Below are positions 25,815 through 34,914 of a DNA stretch of 64,000 nucleotides, in pieces. The notes below the pieces were generated by a model. That model searched no databases and was not told the DNA's origin. It was given only the letters and a program-made list of their open reading frames with translations. This DNA is from Cupriavidus taiwanensis (lineage in GTDB: Bacteria; Pseudomonadota; Gammaproteobacteria; Burkholderiales; Burkholderiaceae): positions 1-64,000 of the forward strand of contig NZ_LT977070.1 of assembly GCF_900250075.1 (NCBI RefSeq). Direction: 5' to 3'. The position numbers and the translations under genes were made by a program. Positions within the stretch are counted from its first letter, which is position 1; each line of letters begins with the position of its first letter.

Positions 25815-27380
25815 ATGGCCAGCGAAGTCCAAACCGCCCTCTCCACCGCTCCAGCCGGCATCGCCGGCATCAGCCCGCCGGCCGAGCTCGAGCCGCCCTC
25901 GCCGATGGCGGCGCGGCTGGTCTCGTACGGCTTTGCGCGCGAGGCCCCGCTGCTGATCGCGCACCAGCGTCCCGACGGGCTCGAGGTGTGGGTCAGCCGC
26001 GCCACCTCGCCGACGGCGCTGGCCGAAGTGGCGCGCGTGCACGGCGCATTGCGCCTGCGCGTGCTGGAACCCGAGGCGCTGGAGCATGCCATGTCCGACG
26101 CCTATAACCGCCAGGACGGCAGCGCCGCGCAGGTGGTGGGCGAGGTCGAGGGCGAGGTCGACCTGTCGCGCCTGATGCAGGACATTCCCGCGGTGGAAGA
26201 CCTGCTGGAATCCGAAGACGATGCGCCGATCATCCGCATGATCAACGCGCTGCTGACGCAGGCGGCGCGCGAAGGCGCCTCGGATATCCATATCGAGCCG
26301 TTCGAATCGTCGTCGGTGGTGCGCTTCCGCGTCGACGGCACGCTGCGCGACGTGGTGCGGCCCAAGAAGGCGCTGCACGGCGCGCTGATCTCGCGCATCA
26401 AGATCATGGCGCAGCTCGACATTGCCGAGAAGCGCCTGCCGCAGGACGGCCGCATCACGCTGCGCGTGGGCGGGCGGCCGGTCGACGTGCGCGTGTCGAC
26501 GCTGCCCACCGGCCACGGCGAGCGCGCGGTGCTGCGCCTGCTGGACAAGGAAGCCGGCCGGCTGGACCTGGCCAAGCTGGGCATGGCGCCCGACACGCTG
26601 CGTGGCTTCGACCACCTGATCCGCCAGCCGCACGGCATCGTGCTGGTGACCGGGCCGACCGGCTCGGGCAAGACCACCACGCTGTATGCCGCGCTGTCGC
26701 GGCTGGATGCGCGCACCACCAACATCATGACGGTGGAAGACCCGGTCGAGTACGACCTCGACGGCATCGGCCAGACCCAGGTCAACCCGCGCATCGACAT
26801 GACCTTCGGCAAGGCCCTGCGCGCAATCCTGCGCCAGGACCCGGACGTGGTCATGATCGGCGAGATCCGCGACCTGGAAACCGCGCAGATCGCGGTACAG
26901 GCGTCGCTGACCGGCCACCTGGTGCTGGCCACGCTGCACACCAACGACTCGGCGTCGGCGGTAACGCGGCTGGTCGACATGGGCATCGAGCCGTTCCTGC
27001 TGTCGTCGTCGCTGCTGGGGGTGCTGGCGCAGCGGCTGGTACGCCGCCTGTGCCCGCACTGCAAGCGCGAGGAAGTGATCGAAGTCACGCCCGCCGAGGC
27101 CGACGTGCTGCACGCGCAGGGCAAGCCGCTGCAGACCGTGTGGCATCCGGTCGGCTGCGACAAGTGCGGCCAGTCGGGCTACCAGGGGCGCATGGGCGTC
27201 TATGAACTGCTGACGGTGGACGACGAAATCCGCACCATGATCCACCGCCAGGCGCCCGAGTCGGAGATCAAGCAGGTGGCGCTGGCGCACGGCATGCACA
27301 CCATGCGCGGCGACGCGCAGCGCTGGATCGACAGCGGCGCGACCTCGCTCGAGGAAGTGCTGCGCGTCACGCGCGACTGA
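25815..27380 (+). CDS. gspE: type II secretion ATPase GspE
   Basis: Cytoplasmic hexameric ATPase (521 residues) that drives pseudopilus assembly. It has an N-terminal GspE domain, Walker A GPTGSGKTTTLYA near residue 280, an Asp box and Walker B (VVMIGEIRDLETAQIAVQAS), a His box (ATLHTNDSASAVTRL), and a C-terminal tetracysteine zinc site (CPHC near 412, CDKC near 448). All catalytic motifs are intact. It is 8 nt after gspD and 15 nt before gspF. Confidence 0.97.
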   Translation: MASEVQTALSTAPAGIAGISPPAELEPPSPMAARLVSYGFAREAPLLIAHQRPDGLEVWVSRATSPTALAEVARVHGALRLRVLEPEALEHAMSDAYNRQDGSAAQVVGEVEGEVDLSRLMQDIPAVEDLLESEDDAPIIRMINALLTQAAREGASDIHIEPFESSSVVRFRVDGTLRDVVRPKKALHGALISRIKIMAQLDIAEKRLPQDGRITLRVGGRPVDVRVSTLPTGHGERAVLRLLDKEAGRLDLAKLGMAPDTLRGFDHLIRQPHGIVLVTGPTGSGKTTTLYAALSRLDARTTNIMTVEDPVEYDLDGIGQTQVNPRIDMTFGKALRAILRQDPDVVMIGEIRDLETAQIAVQASLTGHLVLATLHTNDSASAVTRLVDMGIEPFLLSSSLLGVLAQRLVRRLCPHCKREEVIEVTPAEADVLHAQGKPLQTVWHPVGCDKCGQSGYQGRMGVYELLTVDDEIRTMIHRQAPESEIKQVALAHGMHTMRGDAQRWIDSGATSLEEVLRVTRD

Positions 27381-27395
27381 CGCGGAGCCGCCCGC

Positions 27396-28613
27396 ATGCC
27401 AGCTTTCCGCTATGAAGCCGCCGATGCCGCCGGCAAGACCGACCGCGGCGTGATCGAGGCCGACAGCGCGCGCCAGGCCCGCACCCAGTTGCGCGCGCGC
27501 GGGCTCACGCCGCTGACCGTCGACGCGCTGGCCGGCGCCGGCCTGGCGCCGCGCGGCGGCAGCCAGCTGTTCGCGCGCAAACTGTCGACGCAGGAGCAGG
27601 CGCTGTTCACGCGCCAGCTGGCCAGCCTGATCGTGGCCGGCCTGCCGCTGGACGAAGCGCTGGGCGCGCTGGCCGACCAGGCCGAGCGGCCCTACGTGCA
27701 TGAACTGCTGGCCGGCATCCGCGCCGAAGTGATGGGCGGCAGCGCGCTGTCGGTGGCGCTGGCGCAGCATCCGCGCGATTTTCCGGACATCTACCGCGCG
27801 CTGGTCTCGGCCGGCGAGCACTCCGGCCACCTGGGCGTGGTGCTGGAGCGGCTGGCCGGCTACATCGAATCGCGCAACACGCTGACCTCCAAGATCCGGC
27901 TGGCCTTCACCTATCCGGCCATCGTCACGGTGGTGGCGTTCGCGATCGTGATCTTCCTGCTGTCGTATGTGGTGCCGCAGGTGGTGAGCGTGTTCGCCAA
28001 CACCAAGCAGAAGCTGCCCACGCTGACCATCATCATGCTGTGGCTGTCGGATTTCGTGCGCAACTGGTGGTGGGCGGCGCTCGCGGTGATCGCGGTGGCC
28101 GCGTTCAGCATCCGCCGGCTGCTGAGCCAGCCCGCGGTGCGGCTGGAATGGCACCGCTGGCTGCTGACCGCGCCGCTGGTCGGCAAGCTGGTACGCGGCT
28201 ACAACACTGCGCGCTTTGCCGGCACGCTGGCGATCCTGGTTTCCGCGGGCGTGCCGATCCTGCGCAGCCTGCAGGCTGCCGGCGAGACCCTGACCAACGA
28301 AGCGCTGCGCGCCAACGTGGAAGACGCCAACACCCGCGTGCGCGAAGGCGCCTCGCTGGCGCGCGCGCTGGCGGCGCAGAACCAGTTTCCGCCGGTGCTG
28401 GTGCACCTGATCCGCTCGGGCGAAGCTACCGGCAACCTCCCGGTGATGCTGGACCGCGCCGCGCAAGGCGAAGCGCAGGAACTGGAACGGCGCACGCTGT
28501 TCCTGACCAGCCTGCTGGAACCGCTGCTGATCCTGACCATGGGCGTGGTGGTGCTGCTGATCGTGCTGGCGGTGCTGATGCCGATCATCGAGATCAACCA
28601 GCTGGTGCGGTAA
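27396..28613 (+). CDS. gspF: type II secretion inner-membrane platform protein GspF
   Basis: Polytopic platform protein (405 residues) with two homologous T2SSF domains (LFTRQLASLIVAGLPLDEAL near residue 70; FAGTLAILVSAGVPILRSLQ near residue 275). There are three membrane segments near residues 170-195, 220-240 and 375-400 (ILTMGVVVLLIVLAVLMPII). Last gene of the plus-strand gsp run, followed by a palindromic element at 28669-28699. Confidence 0.96.
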   Translation: MPAFRYEAADAAGKTDRGVIEADSARQARTQLRARGLTPLTVDALAGAGLAPRGGSQLFARKLSTQEQALFTRQLASLIVAGLPLDEALGALADQAERPYVHELLAGIRAEVMGGSALSVALAQHPRDFPDIYRALVSAGEHSGHLGVVLERLAGYIESRNTLTSKIRLAFTYPAIVTVVAFAIVIFLLSYVVPQVVSVFANTKQKLPTLTIIMLWLSDFVRNWWWAALAVIAVAAFSIRRLLSQPAVRLEWHRWLLTAPLVGKLVRGYNTARFAGTLAILVSAGVPILRSLQAAGETLTNEALRANVEDANTRVREGASLARALAAQNQFPPVLVHLIRSGEATGNLPVMLDRAAQGEAQELERRTLFLTSLLEPLLILTMGVVVLLIVLAVLMPIIEINQLVR

Positions 28614-28668
28614 GAGCGCTGTGCTGGCAACCAGCAACGCTCGCATTGCCTGACGCCGCTGGTGCAGG

Positions 28669-28699
28669 CTCCCCTCTCCCGCGAAGTGGGAGAGGGGAG
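28669..28699. repeat. CCCTCTCCC-type palindromic element, copy 1
   Basis: Perfect 12-bp inverted repeat CTCCCCTCTCCC/GGGAGAGGGGAG (28669-28680, 28688-28699) with a 7-nt loop, between the convergent gspF and NYN genes. Two related copies lie near 34.0 kb. Likely a REP-type dispersed element that may also act as a terminator. Confidence 0.75.
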
Positions 28700-28716
28700 A
28701 AAATCAGCAGGCCGCT

Positions 28717-30018
28717 CTACTCCGCCTTCTTGCTCGGACGCTTGCGCGTCTTGCGCGCCGGCGCCGGCACCGGTGCGGCCTCGGCCTCGACCGCAGCCGG
28801 TTGCGGTTCCGCCTCTACCGTCGCCGTCAGCACGGTCGTGCCCGGCGCCGCGAACACCGATTGGTCGATCGGCCACGGCGTCTCGCTCAACGTCACCTCC
28901 GGCCGGCGCGCCGCGCGCTTGCGCGCGCTGGTGCGGCTGCCCGCCTTCGGTTGCACATCAGGCTGCACTTCGGGCTGCACTTCGGGCTGTGGGTCCGGCT
29001 GCGGCGCCGCTTCCAGCGGCGGCACCGGTTGCGGCTCGGGCTCGGCCTGCACCGCGTCGGCCGCGACAAAGGGCGGCTCGGCTTGCGCCGGGGCTTCCGG
29101 CTCGGACGCAACCGTCTCCGGCGTGGGCAGTGGCTCGACCCCGCGGGCCGGTTCCGGCGCCGGCGCGGGTGCGGGTGCGGGCTGGCGACGCGCTGGCTCC
29201 GCGTGCTGGGCCGGCGGCTGCGGCGTGCGCTGCTGCGGCTCGCCGCCCTTGGCGCGCTTCTTCAGCCGCACCCAGATGGTCTTGTTGTTGCCGCCGTTGC
29301 GGGTCTCGACCTCGAACAGGCCGGTCGCCGCGACCAGCTCCGACAGCTTGCCGTAGCCGTAGTTGCGCGAGTCGAATTCCGGCGCCTGCTTGGCGATATG
29401 GTTGCCCATGCTGCCCAGCGCCAGCCAGCCGTCTTCGTCCGACACCGCCTGCGCCGCGTTCTGCAGCAGGCGCACCAGGCGCGAGTCCTGGCGCAGCTCG
29501 CCGGTGCTGCGCCTGCGCGTGGGCGCGGCGGCGCCGTCGGTCCCGTCCGCGCCGTCGGTGTCGACTTCGGCGCGCAGCACGTCGGAATAGATGAACTTGT
29601 CGCAGGCGGTGACGAACGGCTTGGGCGTCTTGCGCTCGCCAAAACCGTACACCGTCAGGCCCTGTTCGCGGATGCGCGAGGCGAGCCGGGTGAAGTCGCT
29701 GTCGCTGGAGACGATACAGAAGCCATCGAAGCGCCCGGTGTAGAGCAGGTCCATGGCGTCGATGATCATCGCGCTGTCGGTCGCGTTCTTGCCGACGGTG
29801 TAGCGGAACTGCTGGATCGGCTGGATCGAGTGCGACAGCAGCCGCTCCTTCCAGCCGGCCAGGTTGGGGCGGGTCCAGTCGCCGTAGATGCGCTTCACGG
29901 CGGCCACGCCGTACTTGGCAACCTCGGCCAGCAGGCCTTCGACGATGGCGGGCGCCGCGTTGTCGGCGTCGATCAGCACGGCCAGGGTCGCAGTGCCCTG
30001 GCGGGGGGAATTGGTCAT
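28717..30018 (-). CDS. NYN (PIN-like) domain and LOTUS/OST-HTH domain protein
   Basis: A 433-residue protein. Residues 12-150 form a NYN/LabA-type nuclease-like domain with its acidic residues (LAVLIDADNAAPAIV; SDSDFTRLASRIREQGLTVYGFG). Residues 180-260 form a LOTUS/OST-HTH-like RNA-binding domain (LVRLLQNAAQ; DEDGWLALGSMGNHI; RNYGYGKLSELV). The last 170 residues are low-complexity Pro/Glu/Ala with EVQPEVQPDVQP repeats and a basic end (RKTRKRPSKKAE). The pairing suggests an RNA-binding ribonuclease. The substrate is unknown and no adjacent gene hints at it. Confidence 0.85.
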   Translation of the reverse strand: MTNSPRQGTATLAVLIDADNAAPAIVEGLLAEVAKYGVAAVKRIYGDWTRPNLAGWKERLLSHSIQPIQQFRYTVGKNATDSAMIIDAMDLLYTGRFDGFCIVSSDSDFTRLASRIREQGLTVYGFGERKTPKPFVTACDKFIYSDVLRAEVDTDGADGTDGAAAPTRRRSTGELRQDSRLVRLLQNAAQAVSDEDGWLALGSMGNHIAKQAPEFDSRNYGYGKLSELVAATGLFEVETRNGGNNKTIWVRLKKRAKGGEPQQRTPQPPAQHAEPARRQPAPAPAPAPEPARGVEPLPTPETVASEPEAPAQAEPPFVAADAVQAEPEPQPVPPLEAAPQPDPQPEVQPEVQPDVQPKAGSRTSARKRAARRPEVTLSETPWPIDQSVFAAPGTTVLTATVEAEPQPAAVEAEAAPVPAPARKTRKRPSKKAE

Positions 30019-30355
30019 GTTCGGATATTCGCTGGCAAGCCGCGCACTGGCGCGGGCGGACTAGATCGGGTTGCACCAGGATGGCAACGCAGATATGACG
30101 CACAAGAGACCGCCCGGCCGAGGCGCGAGCGATCTCGATGCAACGCAGTGTACACGCCAGGCCCTGTCGGTAAGGGAAATCACGGCCATGACCGGCACGC
30201 TTTGTGCTGCATTGCAAGGTACCGCCGCTTTTGTGGCGGTGCTACCATGCCGCGCAGAGACACAGCCGCTCCGGGCCTTCACAAGAGGCGACGAGGCGGT
30301 TGCCCACAACTGCAGGTTTCGGTGATCCCGACAGCACGCCCATAGAGGAGCACGC
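30019..30355 (+). other. 337-bp divergent gap with hairpin
   Basis: Separates the divergent NYN and indolepyruvate oxidoreductase genes. A hairpin ACCGCC/GGCGGT (30221-30226, 30235-30240) with an 8-nt loop lies upstream of the oxidoreductase. A GAGGAGCA ribosome site sits just before the ATG at 30356. No gene or consensus promoter is clear. Confidence 0.4.
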
Positions 30356-33300
30356 ATGAATGCCCCCCTGACCTCGCCGGTCAGCGACGCCATCCGCCAG
30401 GCGCTCGCCAACGTTTCCCTCGAAGACAAATACACACTCGAACGCGGCCGCATCTATATCAGCGGCACGCAGGCGCTGGTGCGCCTGCCGATGCTGCAGC
30501 AGGAGCGCGACCACGCCGCCGGGCTGAACACCGCCGGCTTTATCTCCGGCTATCGCGGCTCGCCGCTGGGCGCGCTCGACCAGTCGCTGTGGAAGGCCAA
30601 GAAGCACCTGGCCGCGCACAACATCGTGTTCCAGGCCGGCCTGAACGAAGACCTCGCCGCCACCTCGGTGTGGGGCTCGCAGCAGGTCAACATGTACCCC
30701 GACGCGAAGTTCGACGGGGTCTTCGGCATGTGGTACGGCAAGGGGCCGGGCGTCGACCGCACCGGCGACGTGTTCAAGCACGCCAACTCGGCGGGCTCAT
30801 CGCAGCACGGTGGCGTGCTGGTGCTGGCCGGCGACGACCACTCGGCCAAGTCGTCGACGCTGGCGCACCAGTCCGAGCACATCTTCAAGGCCTGCGGCCT
30901 GCCGGTGCTGTATCCGTCCAACGTGCAGGAGTACCTGGACTACGGCCTGCACGGCTGGGCCATGAGCCGCTATTCGGGGCTATGGGTGGCGATGAAGTGC
31001 GTGACCGACGTGGTGGAATCGTCGGCCTCGGTCGAGCTGGACCCGCATCGCGTGCAGATCGCGCTGCCGGGCGACTTCATCATGCCGCCGGGCGGCCTCA
31101 ACATCCGCTGGCCCGATCCGCCGCTGGAGCAGGAGGCGCGGCTGCTCGACTACAAGTGGTACGCCGGCCTGGCCTATGTGCGCGCCAACAAGCTCGACCG
31201 CATCGAGATCGATTCGCCGCATGCGCGCTTCGGCATCATGACCGGCGGCAAGGCCTATCTGGACACGCGCCAGGCGCTGGCCGACCTGGGCCTGGACGAC
31301 GCCACCTGCGCGCAGATCGGCATCCGGCTGTACAAGGTCGGCTGCGTGTGGCCGCTCGAGGCGCATGGCGCGCGCGCCTTTGCCGAGGGCCTGCAGGAAA
31401 TCCTGGTGGTCGAAGAGAAGCGCCAGATCATGGAGTACGCGCTCAAGGAAGAGCTGTACAACTGGCGTGACGATGTCCGCCCCAAGGTCTACGGCAAGTT
31501 CGACGAGAAGGACAACGCCGGCGGCGAATGGTCGATCCCGCAGGGCCACTGGCTGTTGCCGGCGCACTATGAGCTGTCGCCGTCGATCATTGCCAAGGCC
31601 ATCGCCACGCGCCTGGACAAGTTCGACCTGCCGGTGGACGTGCGCGCGCGCATCACCGCGCGCCTGGCCATCATCGAGGCCAAGGAAAAGGCGCTGGCCA
31701 CGCCGCGCGTGGTCGGCCAGGGGAAGGACCAGCCGAAGGCCGAGCGCAAGCCGTGGTTCTGCTCGGGCTGCCCGCACAACACCTCGACCAACGTGCCCGA
31801 GGGCTCGCGCGCGCTGGCCGGCATCGGCTGCCACTACATGACGGTATGGATGGACCGCAGCACCAGCACCTTCAGCCAGATGGGCGGCGAAGGCGTGGCG
31901 TGGATCGGCCAGGCGCCGTTTGCCGGCGACAAGCATGTGTTCGCCAACCTGGGCGACGGCACCTACTTCCATTCCGGCCTGCTGGCGATCCGCGCGTCGA
32001 TCGCCGCGGGCGTCAACATCACCTACAAGATCCTGTACAACGACGCGGTGGCGATGACCGGGGGCCAGCCGGTGGACGGCCAGCTGTCGGTGCAGGACAT
32101 CGCCTGGCAGGTGCACAGCGAGGGCGCGAAGCAGATCGTCATCGTCAGCGACCAGCCCGAGAGGTACAACGCGGCGATCAAGCTGCCGCCAGGCATCGAC
32201 ATCCATCACCGCGACCAGCTCGACCGCGTGCAGCGCGAGCTGCGCGAGGTGCCGGGGTGCACCATCCTGATCTACGACCAGACCTGCGCCACCGAAAAGC
32301 GCCGCCGCCGCAAGCGCGGCACGATGGAAGACCCGCCGCGCCGCGCCTTTATCAACGACGCGGTCTGCGAAGGTTGCGGCGACTGCTCGGTCAAGTCCAA
32401 CTGCCTGTCGGTGGAACCGCTGGAAACCGAGTTCGGCACCAAGCGCCAGATCAACCAGTCGTCATGCAACAAGGACTTCTCGTGCTTGAACGGCTTCTGT
32501 CCCAGCTTCGTCACGGCCGAGGGCGCGCAGGTGCGCAAGCCCGAGCAGCACGGCGTGTCGATGGACAGCCTGCCGGCGCTGCCTGAGCCGCAGCTGCCGG
32601 CGATCCGCCGCGCCTACGGCATCCTCGTGACCGGCGTCGGCGGCACCGGCGTGGTGACCATCGGCGGCCTGCTGGGCATGGCTGCGCACCTGGAGAACAA
32701 GGGCGTCACCGTGCTCGACATGGCCGGCCTGGCGCAGAAAGGCGGCGCGGTGCTGTCGCACGTGCAGCTCGCCGCGCGCCCCGACGACCTGCATGCCACC
32801 CGCATTGCCATGGGCGAGGCCGACCTGGTGATCGGCTGCGATGCCATCGTGTCGGCCTCCGACGAGGTCATCTCCAAGACCCAGGCCGGCCGCACCCGTG
32901 CCGTGGTCAATACCGCGCAAACCCCGACCGCCGATTTCATCAAGAACCCGAAGTGGCAGTTCCCGGGCCTGTCGGCCGAGCAGGACGTGCGCAATGCCGT
33001 GGGCGAGAAGTGCGACTTCATCAATGCCTCCGGGCTGGCCGTGGCGCTGCTGGGCGATGCCATCTACACCAACCCGCTGGTGCTGGGCTACGCCTGGCAG
33101 AAGGGCTGGATCCCGCTGACGCTGCAGGCGCTGGAGCGCGCCATCGAGCTGAACGGGGTGGCGGTGGAAAAGAACAAGGCCGCCTTCGACTGGGGCCGCC
33201 ATATGGCGCACGACCCGGAGCACGTGCTGTCGCTGAGCGGCAAGCTCAAGAGCACCGCGGAAGGCGCGGCCGTGGTCAAGCTGCCGGCGTCGACCGGCGC

Positions 33301-33973
33301 CCTGCTCGACAAGCTGATCGCGCGCCGCGTGGAACACCTGACGGCGTACCAGGATGCGGCTTATGCCAGCCGCTACCGCGAAGCGATCGAGCGCGTGCGC
33401 GCGGCCGAGAGCGCGCTGCTGGGCAGCGGCAAGGCCCTGCCGCTGACCGAGGCGGCGGCGCGCAACCTGGCCAAGCTGATGGCGTACAAGGACGAGTACG
33501 AAGTCGCGCGCCTCTATACGGACCCGGCCTTCCTGGACAAGCTGCGCGCGCAGTTCGAGGGCGAGCCCGGGCGCGACTACCAGCTCAACTTCTGGCTGGC
33601 ACCGCCGCTGAACGCGAAGCGCGACGACAAGGGCCAGCTGGTCAAGCGCAGGTTCGGCCCGTCGACGATGAAGCTGTTCCGCGTGCTGGCGAAGATGAAG
33701 GGCCTGCGCGGCGGCATCTTCGACATCTTCGGCAAGACCGAAGAGCGCCGCACCGAGCGCGCGCTGATCGGCGAGTACCGCGCCCTGCTGGATGAACTGG
33801 TGGCGGGCCTGAATGCCGCCAACTACGACACCGCCGTGGCGCTGGCCAACCTGCCGGACGATATCCGCGGCTTCGGCCACGTGAAGGAAAACAACCTGAA
33901 GGCGGTGCGGGCGCGCTGGCAAAAACTGCTGGAGCAGTTCCGGCATCCTGAGACGGCGCAGCGGGCGGCTTGA
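30356..33973 (+). CDS. fused indolepyruvate ferredoxin oxidoreductase
   Basis: A 1205-residue 2-oxoacid oxidoreductase in which the alpha, ferredoxin and gamma parts are one chain. The N-terminal thiamine-binding half has GYRGSPLGALDQ, DDHSAKSSTLAHQSE and the TPP region with GDGTYFHSGLLAI. Cysteine motifs are CSGCPHNTST near residue 470 and CEGCGDCSVKSNC near residue 675 (iron-sulfur binding). The gamma domain follows (TGVGGTGVVTIGGLLGMAAH near residue 760). It oxidatively decarboxylates arylpyruvates from aromatic amino acids to aryl-acetyl-CoA, which fits phenylacetate catabolism elsewhere in the window. It stands alone. Confidence 0.93.
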   Translation: MNAPLTSPVSDAIRQALANVSLEDKYTLERGRIYISGTQALVRLPMLQQERDHAAGLNTAGFISGYRGSPLGALDQSLWKAKKHLAAHNIVFQAGLNEDLAATSVWGSQQVNMYPDAKFDGVFGMWYGKGPGVDRTGDVFKHANSAGSSQHGGVLVLAGDDHSAKSSTLAHQSEHIFKACGLPVLYPSNVQEYLDYGLHGWAMSRYSGLWVAMKCVTDVVESSASVELDPHRVQIALPGDFIMPPGGLNIRWPDPPLEQEARLLDYKWYAGLAYVRANKLDRIEIDSPHARFGIMTGGKAYLDTRQALADLGLDDATCAQIGIRLYKVGCVWPLEAHGARAFAEGLQEILVVEEKRQIMEYALKEELYNWRDDVRPKVYGKFDEKDNAGGEWSIPQGHWLLPAHYELSPSIIAKAIATRLDKFDLPVDVRARITARLAIIEAKEKALATPRVVGQGKDQPKAERKPWFCSGCPHNTSTNVPEGSRALAGIGCHYMTVWMDRSTSTFSQMGGEGVAWIGQAPFAGDKHVFANLGDGTYFHSGLLAIRASIAAGVNITYKILYNDAVAMTGGQPVDGQLSVQDIAWQVHSEGAKQIVIVSDQPERYNAAIKLPPGIDIHHRDQLDRVQRELREVPGCTILIYDQTCATEKRRRRKRGTMEDPPRRAFINDAVCEGCGDCSVKSNCLSVEPLETEFGTKRQINQSSCNKDFSCLNGFCPSFVTAEGAQVRKPEQHGVSMDSLPALPEPQLPAIRRAYGILVTGVGGTGVVTIGGLLGMAAHLENKGVTVLDMAGLAQKGGAVLSHVQLAARPDDLHATRIAMGEADLVIGCDAIVSASDEVISKTQAGRTRAVVNTAQTPTADFIKNPKWQFPGLSAEQDVRNAVGEKCDFINASGLAVALLGDAIYTNPLVLGYAWQKGWIPLTLQALERAIELNGVAVEKNKAAFDWGRHMAHDPEHVLSLSGKLKSTAEGAAVVKLPASTGALLDKLIARRVEHLTAYQDAAYASRYREAIERVRAAESALLGSGKALPLTEAAARNLAKLMAYKDEYEVARLYTDPAFLDKLRAQFEGEPGRDYQLNFWLAPPLNAKRDDKGQLVKRRFGPSTMKLFRVLAKMKGLRGGIFDIFGKTEERRTERALIGEYRALLDELVAGLNAANYDTAVALANLPDDIRGFGHVKENNLKAVRARWQKLLEQFRHPETAQRAA

Positions 33974-33988
33974 GGCTCGCTTCTTCCT

Positions 33989-34014
33989 CCCCTCTCCCGC
34001 TCGCGGGAGAGGGG
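33989..34014. repeat. CCCTCTCCC-type palindromic element, copy 2
   Basis: Perfect 11-bp inverted repeat CCCCTCTCCCG/CGGGAGAGGGG (33989-33999, 34004-34014) with a CTCG loop, just after the oxidoreductase stop. Copy 3 lies 62 bp further on, as in paired REP (BIME-like) elements. Confidence 0.75.
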
Positions 34015-34075
34015 CCGGGGGAGAGGGCCGGCGTTTCTCGATGCGTGGCGCCTTGCCAGACCACCCCTCACCCTG

Positions 34076-34099
34076 CCCTCTCCCCATGAGGGGAGAGGG
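34076..34099. repeat. CCCTCTCCC-type palindromic element, copy 3
   Basis: Perfect 10-bp inverted repeat CCCTCTCCCC/GGGGAGAGGG (34076-34085, 34090-34099) with an ATGA loop. It forms a pair with copy 2 between the convergent oxidoreductase and HD-domain genes. Confidence 0.75.
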
Positions 34100-34129
34100 G
34101 AACACCATCGGTTTGGGTCAGTCGTCGGC

Positions 34130-34735
34130 TTACGCCTGCGCCAGCGTCGTTTCTCCCGGCTTCACATACATCGAATGCTTCGGCTGCGACAGCACCCGGC
34201 GCACCATCGGCTCGAAGAACGACAGCGGCAGCGTGTCGTAGTCGGTCATGAAGGCGGCGGCATCGTACTTGCGGCAGAACTCCGCGGTGCGCTCGAACAG
34301 TTCGGGCTGGCGGCGGTATTGCTCGCGCAGGTTGCGATCCAGGCCGAGATGATGGAAGAAGTAGTAGCCCTGGAACACGCCGTGCTTTTCCACCATCCAC
34401 AGGTTCTCGGCGCTGACGAAGGGCTTGAGGATGGCGGCGGCGATATCGGGATGGTTGAAGCTGCCCAGCGTATCGCCGATATCGTGCAGCAGCGCGCAGA
34501 CCACGTACTCCTCGTCCTGGCCGTCCCGGTGCGCCAGCGTCGCGGTCTGCAAGGAATGCGTGAGCCGGTCCACCGGGAAGCCACCGCAATCGCCGCCGAG
34601 CAGGCGCAGGTGCGCCAGCACCCGGTCCGGCAATGCGCGTGCGAACGGCATGAACTCGGCGGAGATGGCGGCCCAGTCCTCGCGGGTGCCGTGTTCCATA
34701 TGGCTGAAGCTGGCGCGTGCTTGGGTGTCGCTCAT
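34130..34735 (-). CDS. HD-domain phosphohydrolase-like protein
   Basis: A 201-residue soluble HD-superfamily protein: the initial His in THSLQTATLAHRDG near residue 65, the HD pair in YVVCALLHDIGDTLG near residue 83, a further metal-ligand region in FQGYYFFHHLGLD, and a closing Asp in MTDYDTLPL. Proteins of this type are metal-dependent hydrolases or oxygenases (PhnZ-like), and which one this is cannot be settled here. It is divergent from the GFA gene. Confidence 0.75.
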   Translation of the reverse strand: MSDTQARASFSHMEHGTREDWAAISAEFMPFARALPDRVLAHLRLLGGDCGGFPVDRLTHSLQTATLAHRDGQDEEYVVCALLHDIGDTLGSFNHPDIAAAILKPFVSAENLWMVEKHGVFQGYYFFHHLGLDRNLREQYRRQPELFERTAEFCRKYDAAAFMTDYDTLPLSFFEPMVRRVLSQPKHSMYVKPGETTLAQA

Positions 34736-34914
34736 GCGGGTCTCCTTTGATGGGATGGGGCGCGGTGGCCGCGCGTGTCGTTGTCTTTTGCCGGCATTGT
34801 GGCACCCGTGGCCGGACTACACTGTCAAAAACCAAACAATGTGCCGGCATATTGCGGCGCAGCAGCGTTGATGTGATCCCCGGGTCGAACGAACCCTGTC
34901 GCAAGGAGATAGAC

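Noticed and set aside
25668..28646. A 992-codon open frame on the minus strand
   Set aside because: It is exactly antisense to gspE and gspF, Gln/His/Arg-rich with no family signs. This is a codon-bias shadow of GC-rich genes.
30071..30325. An 84-codon ORF between the NYN and oxidoreductase genes
   Set aside because: No ribosome site, no domain, and it spans the hairpin and promoter region.
28669..34099. CRISPR-like reading of the repeated palindromes
   Set aside because: Only three copies, irregularly spaced over 5 kb with genes between them, no spacers and no cas genes.
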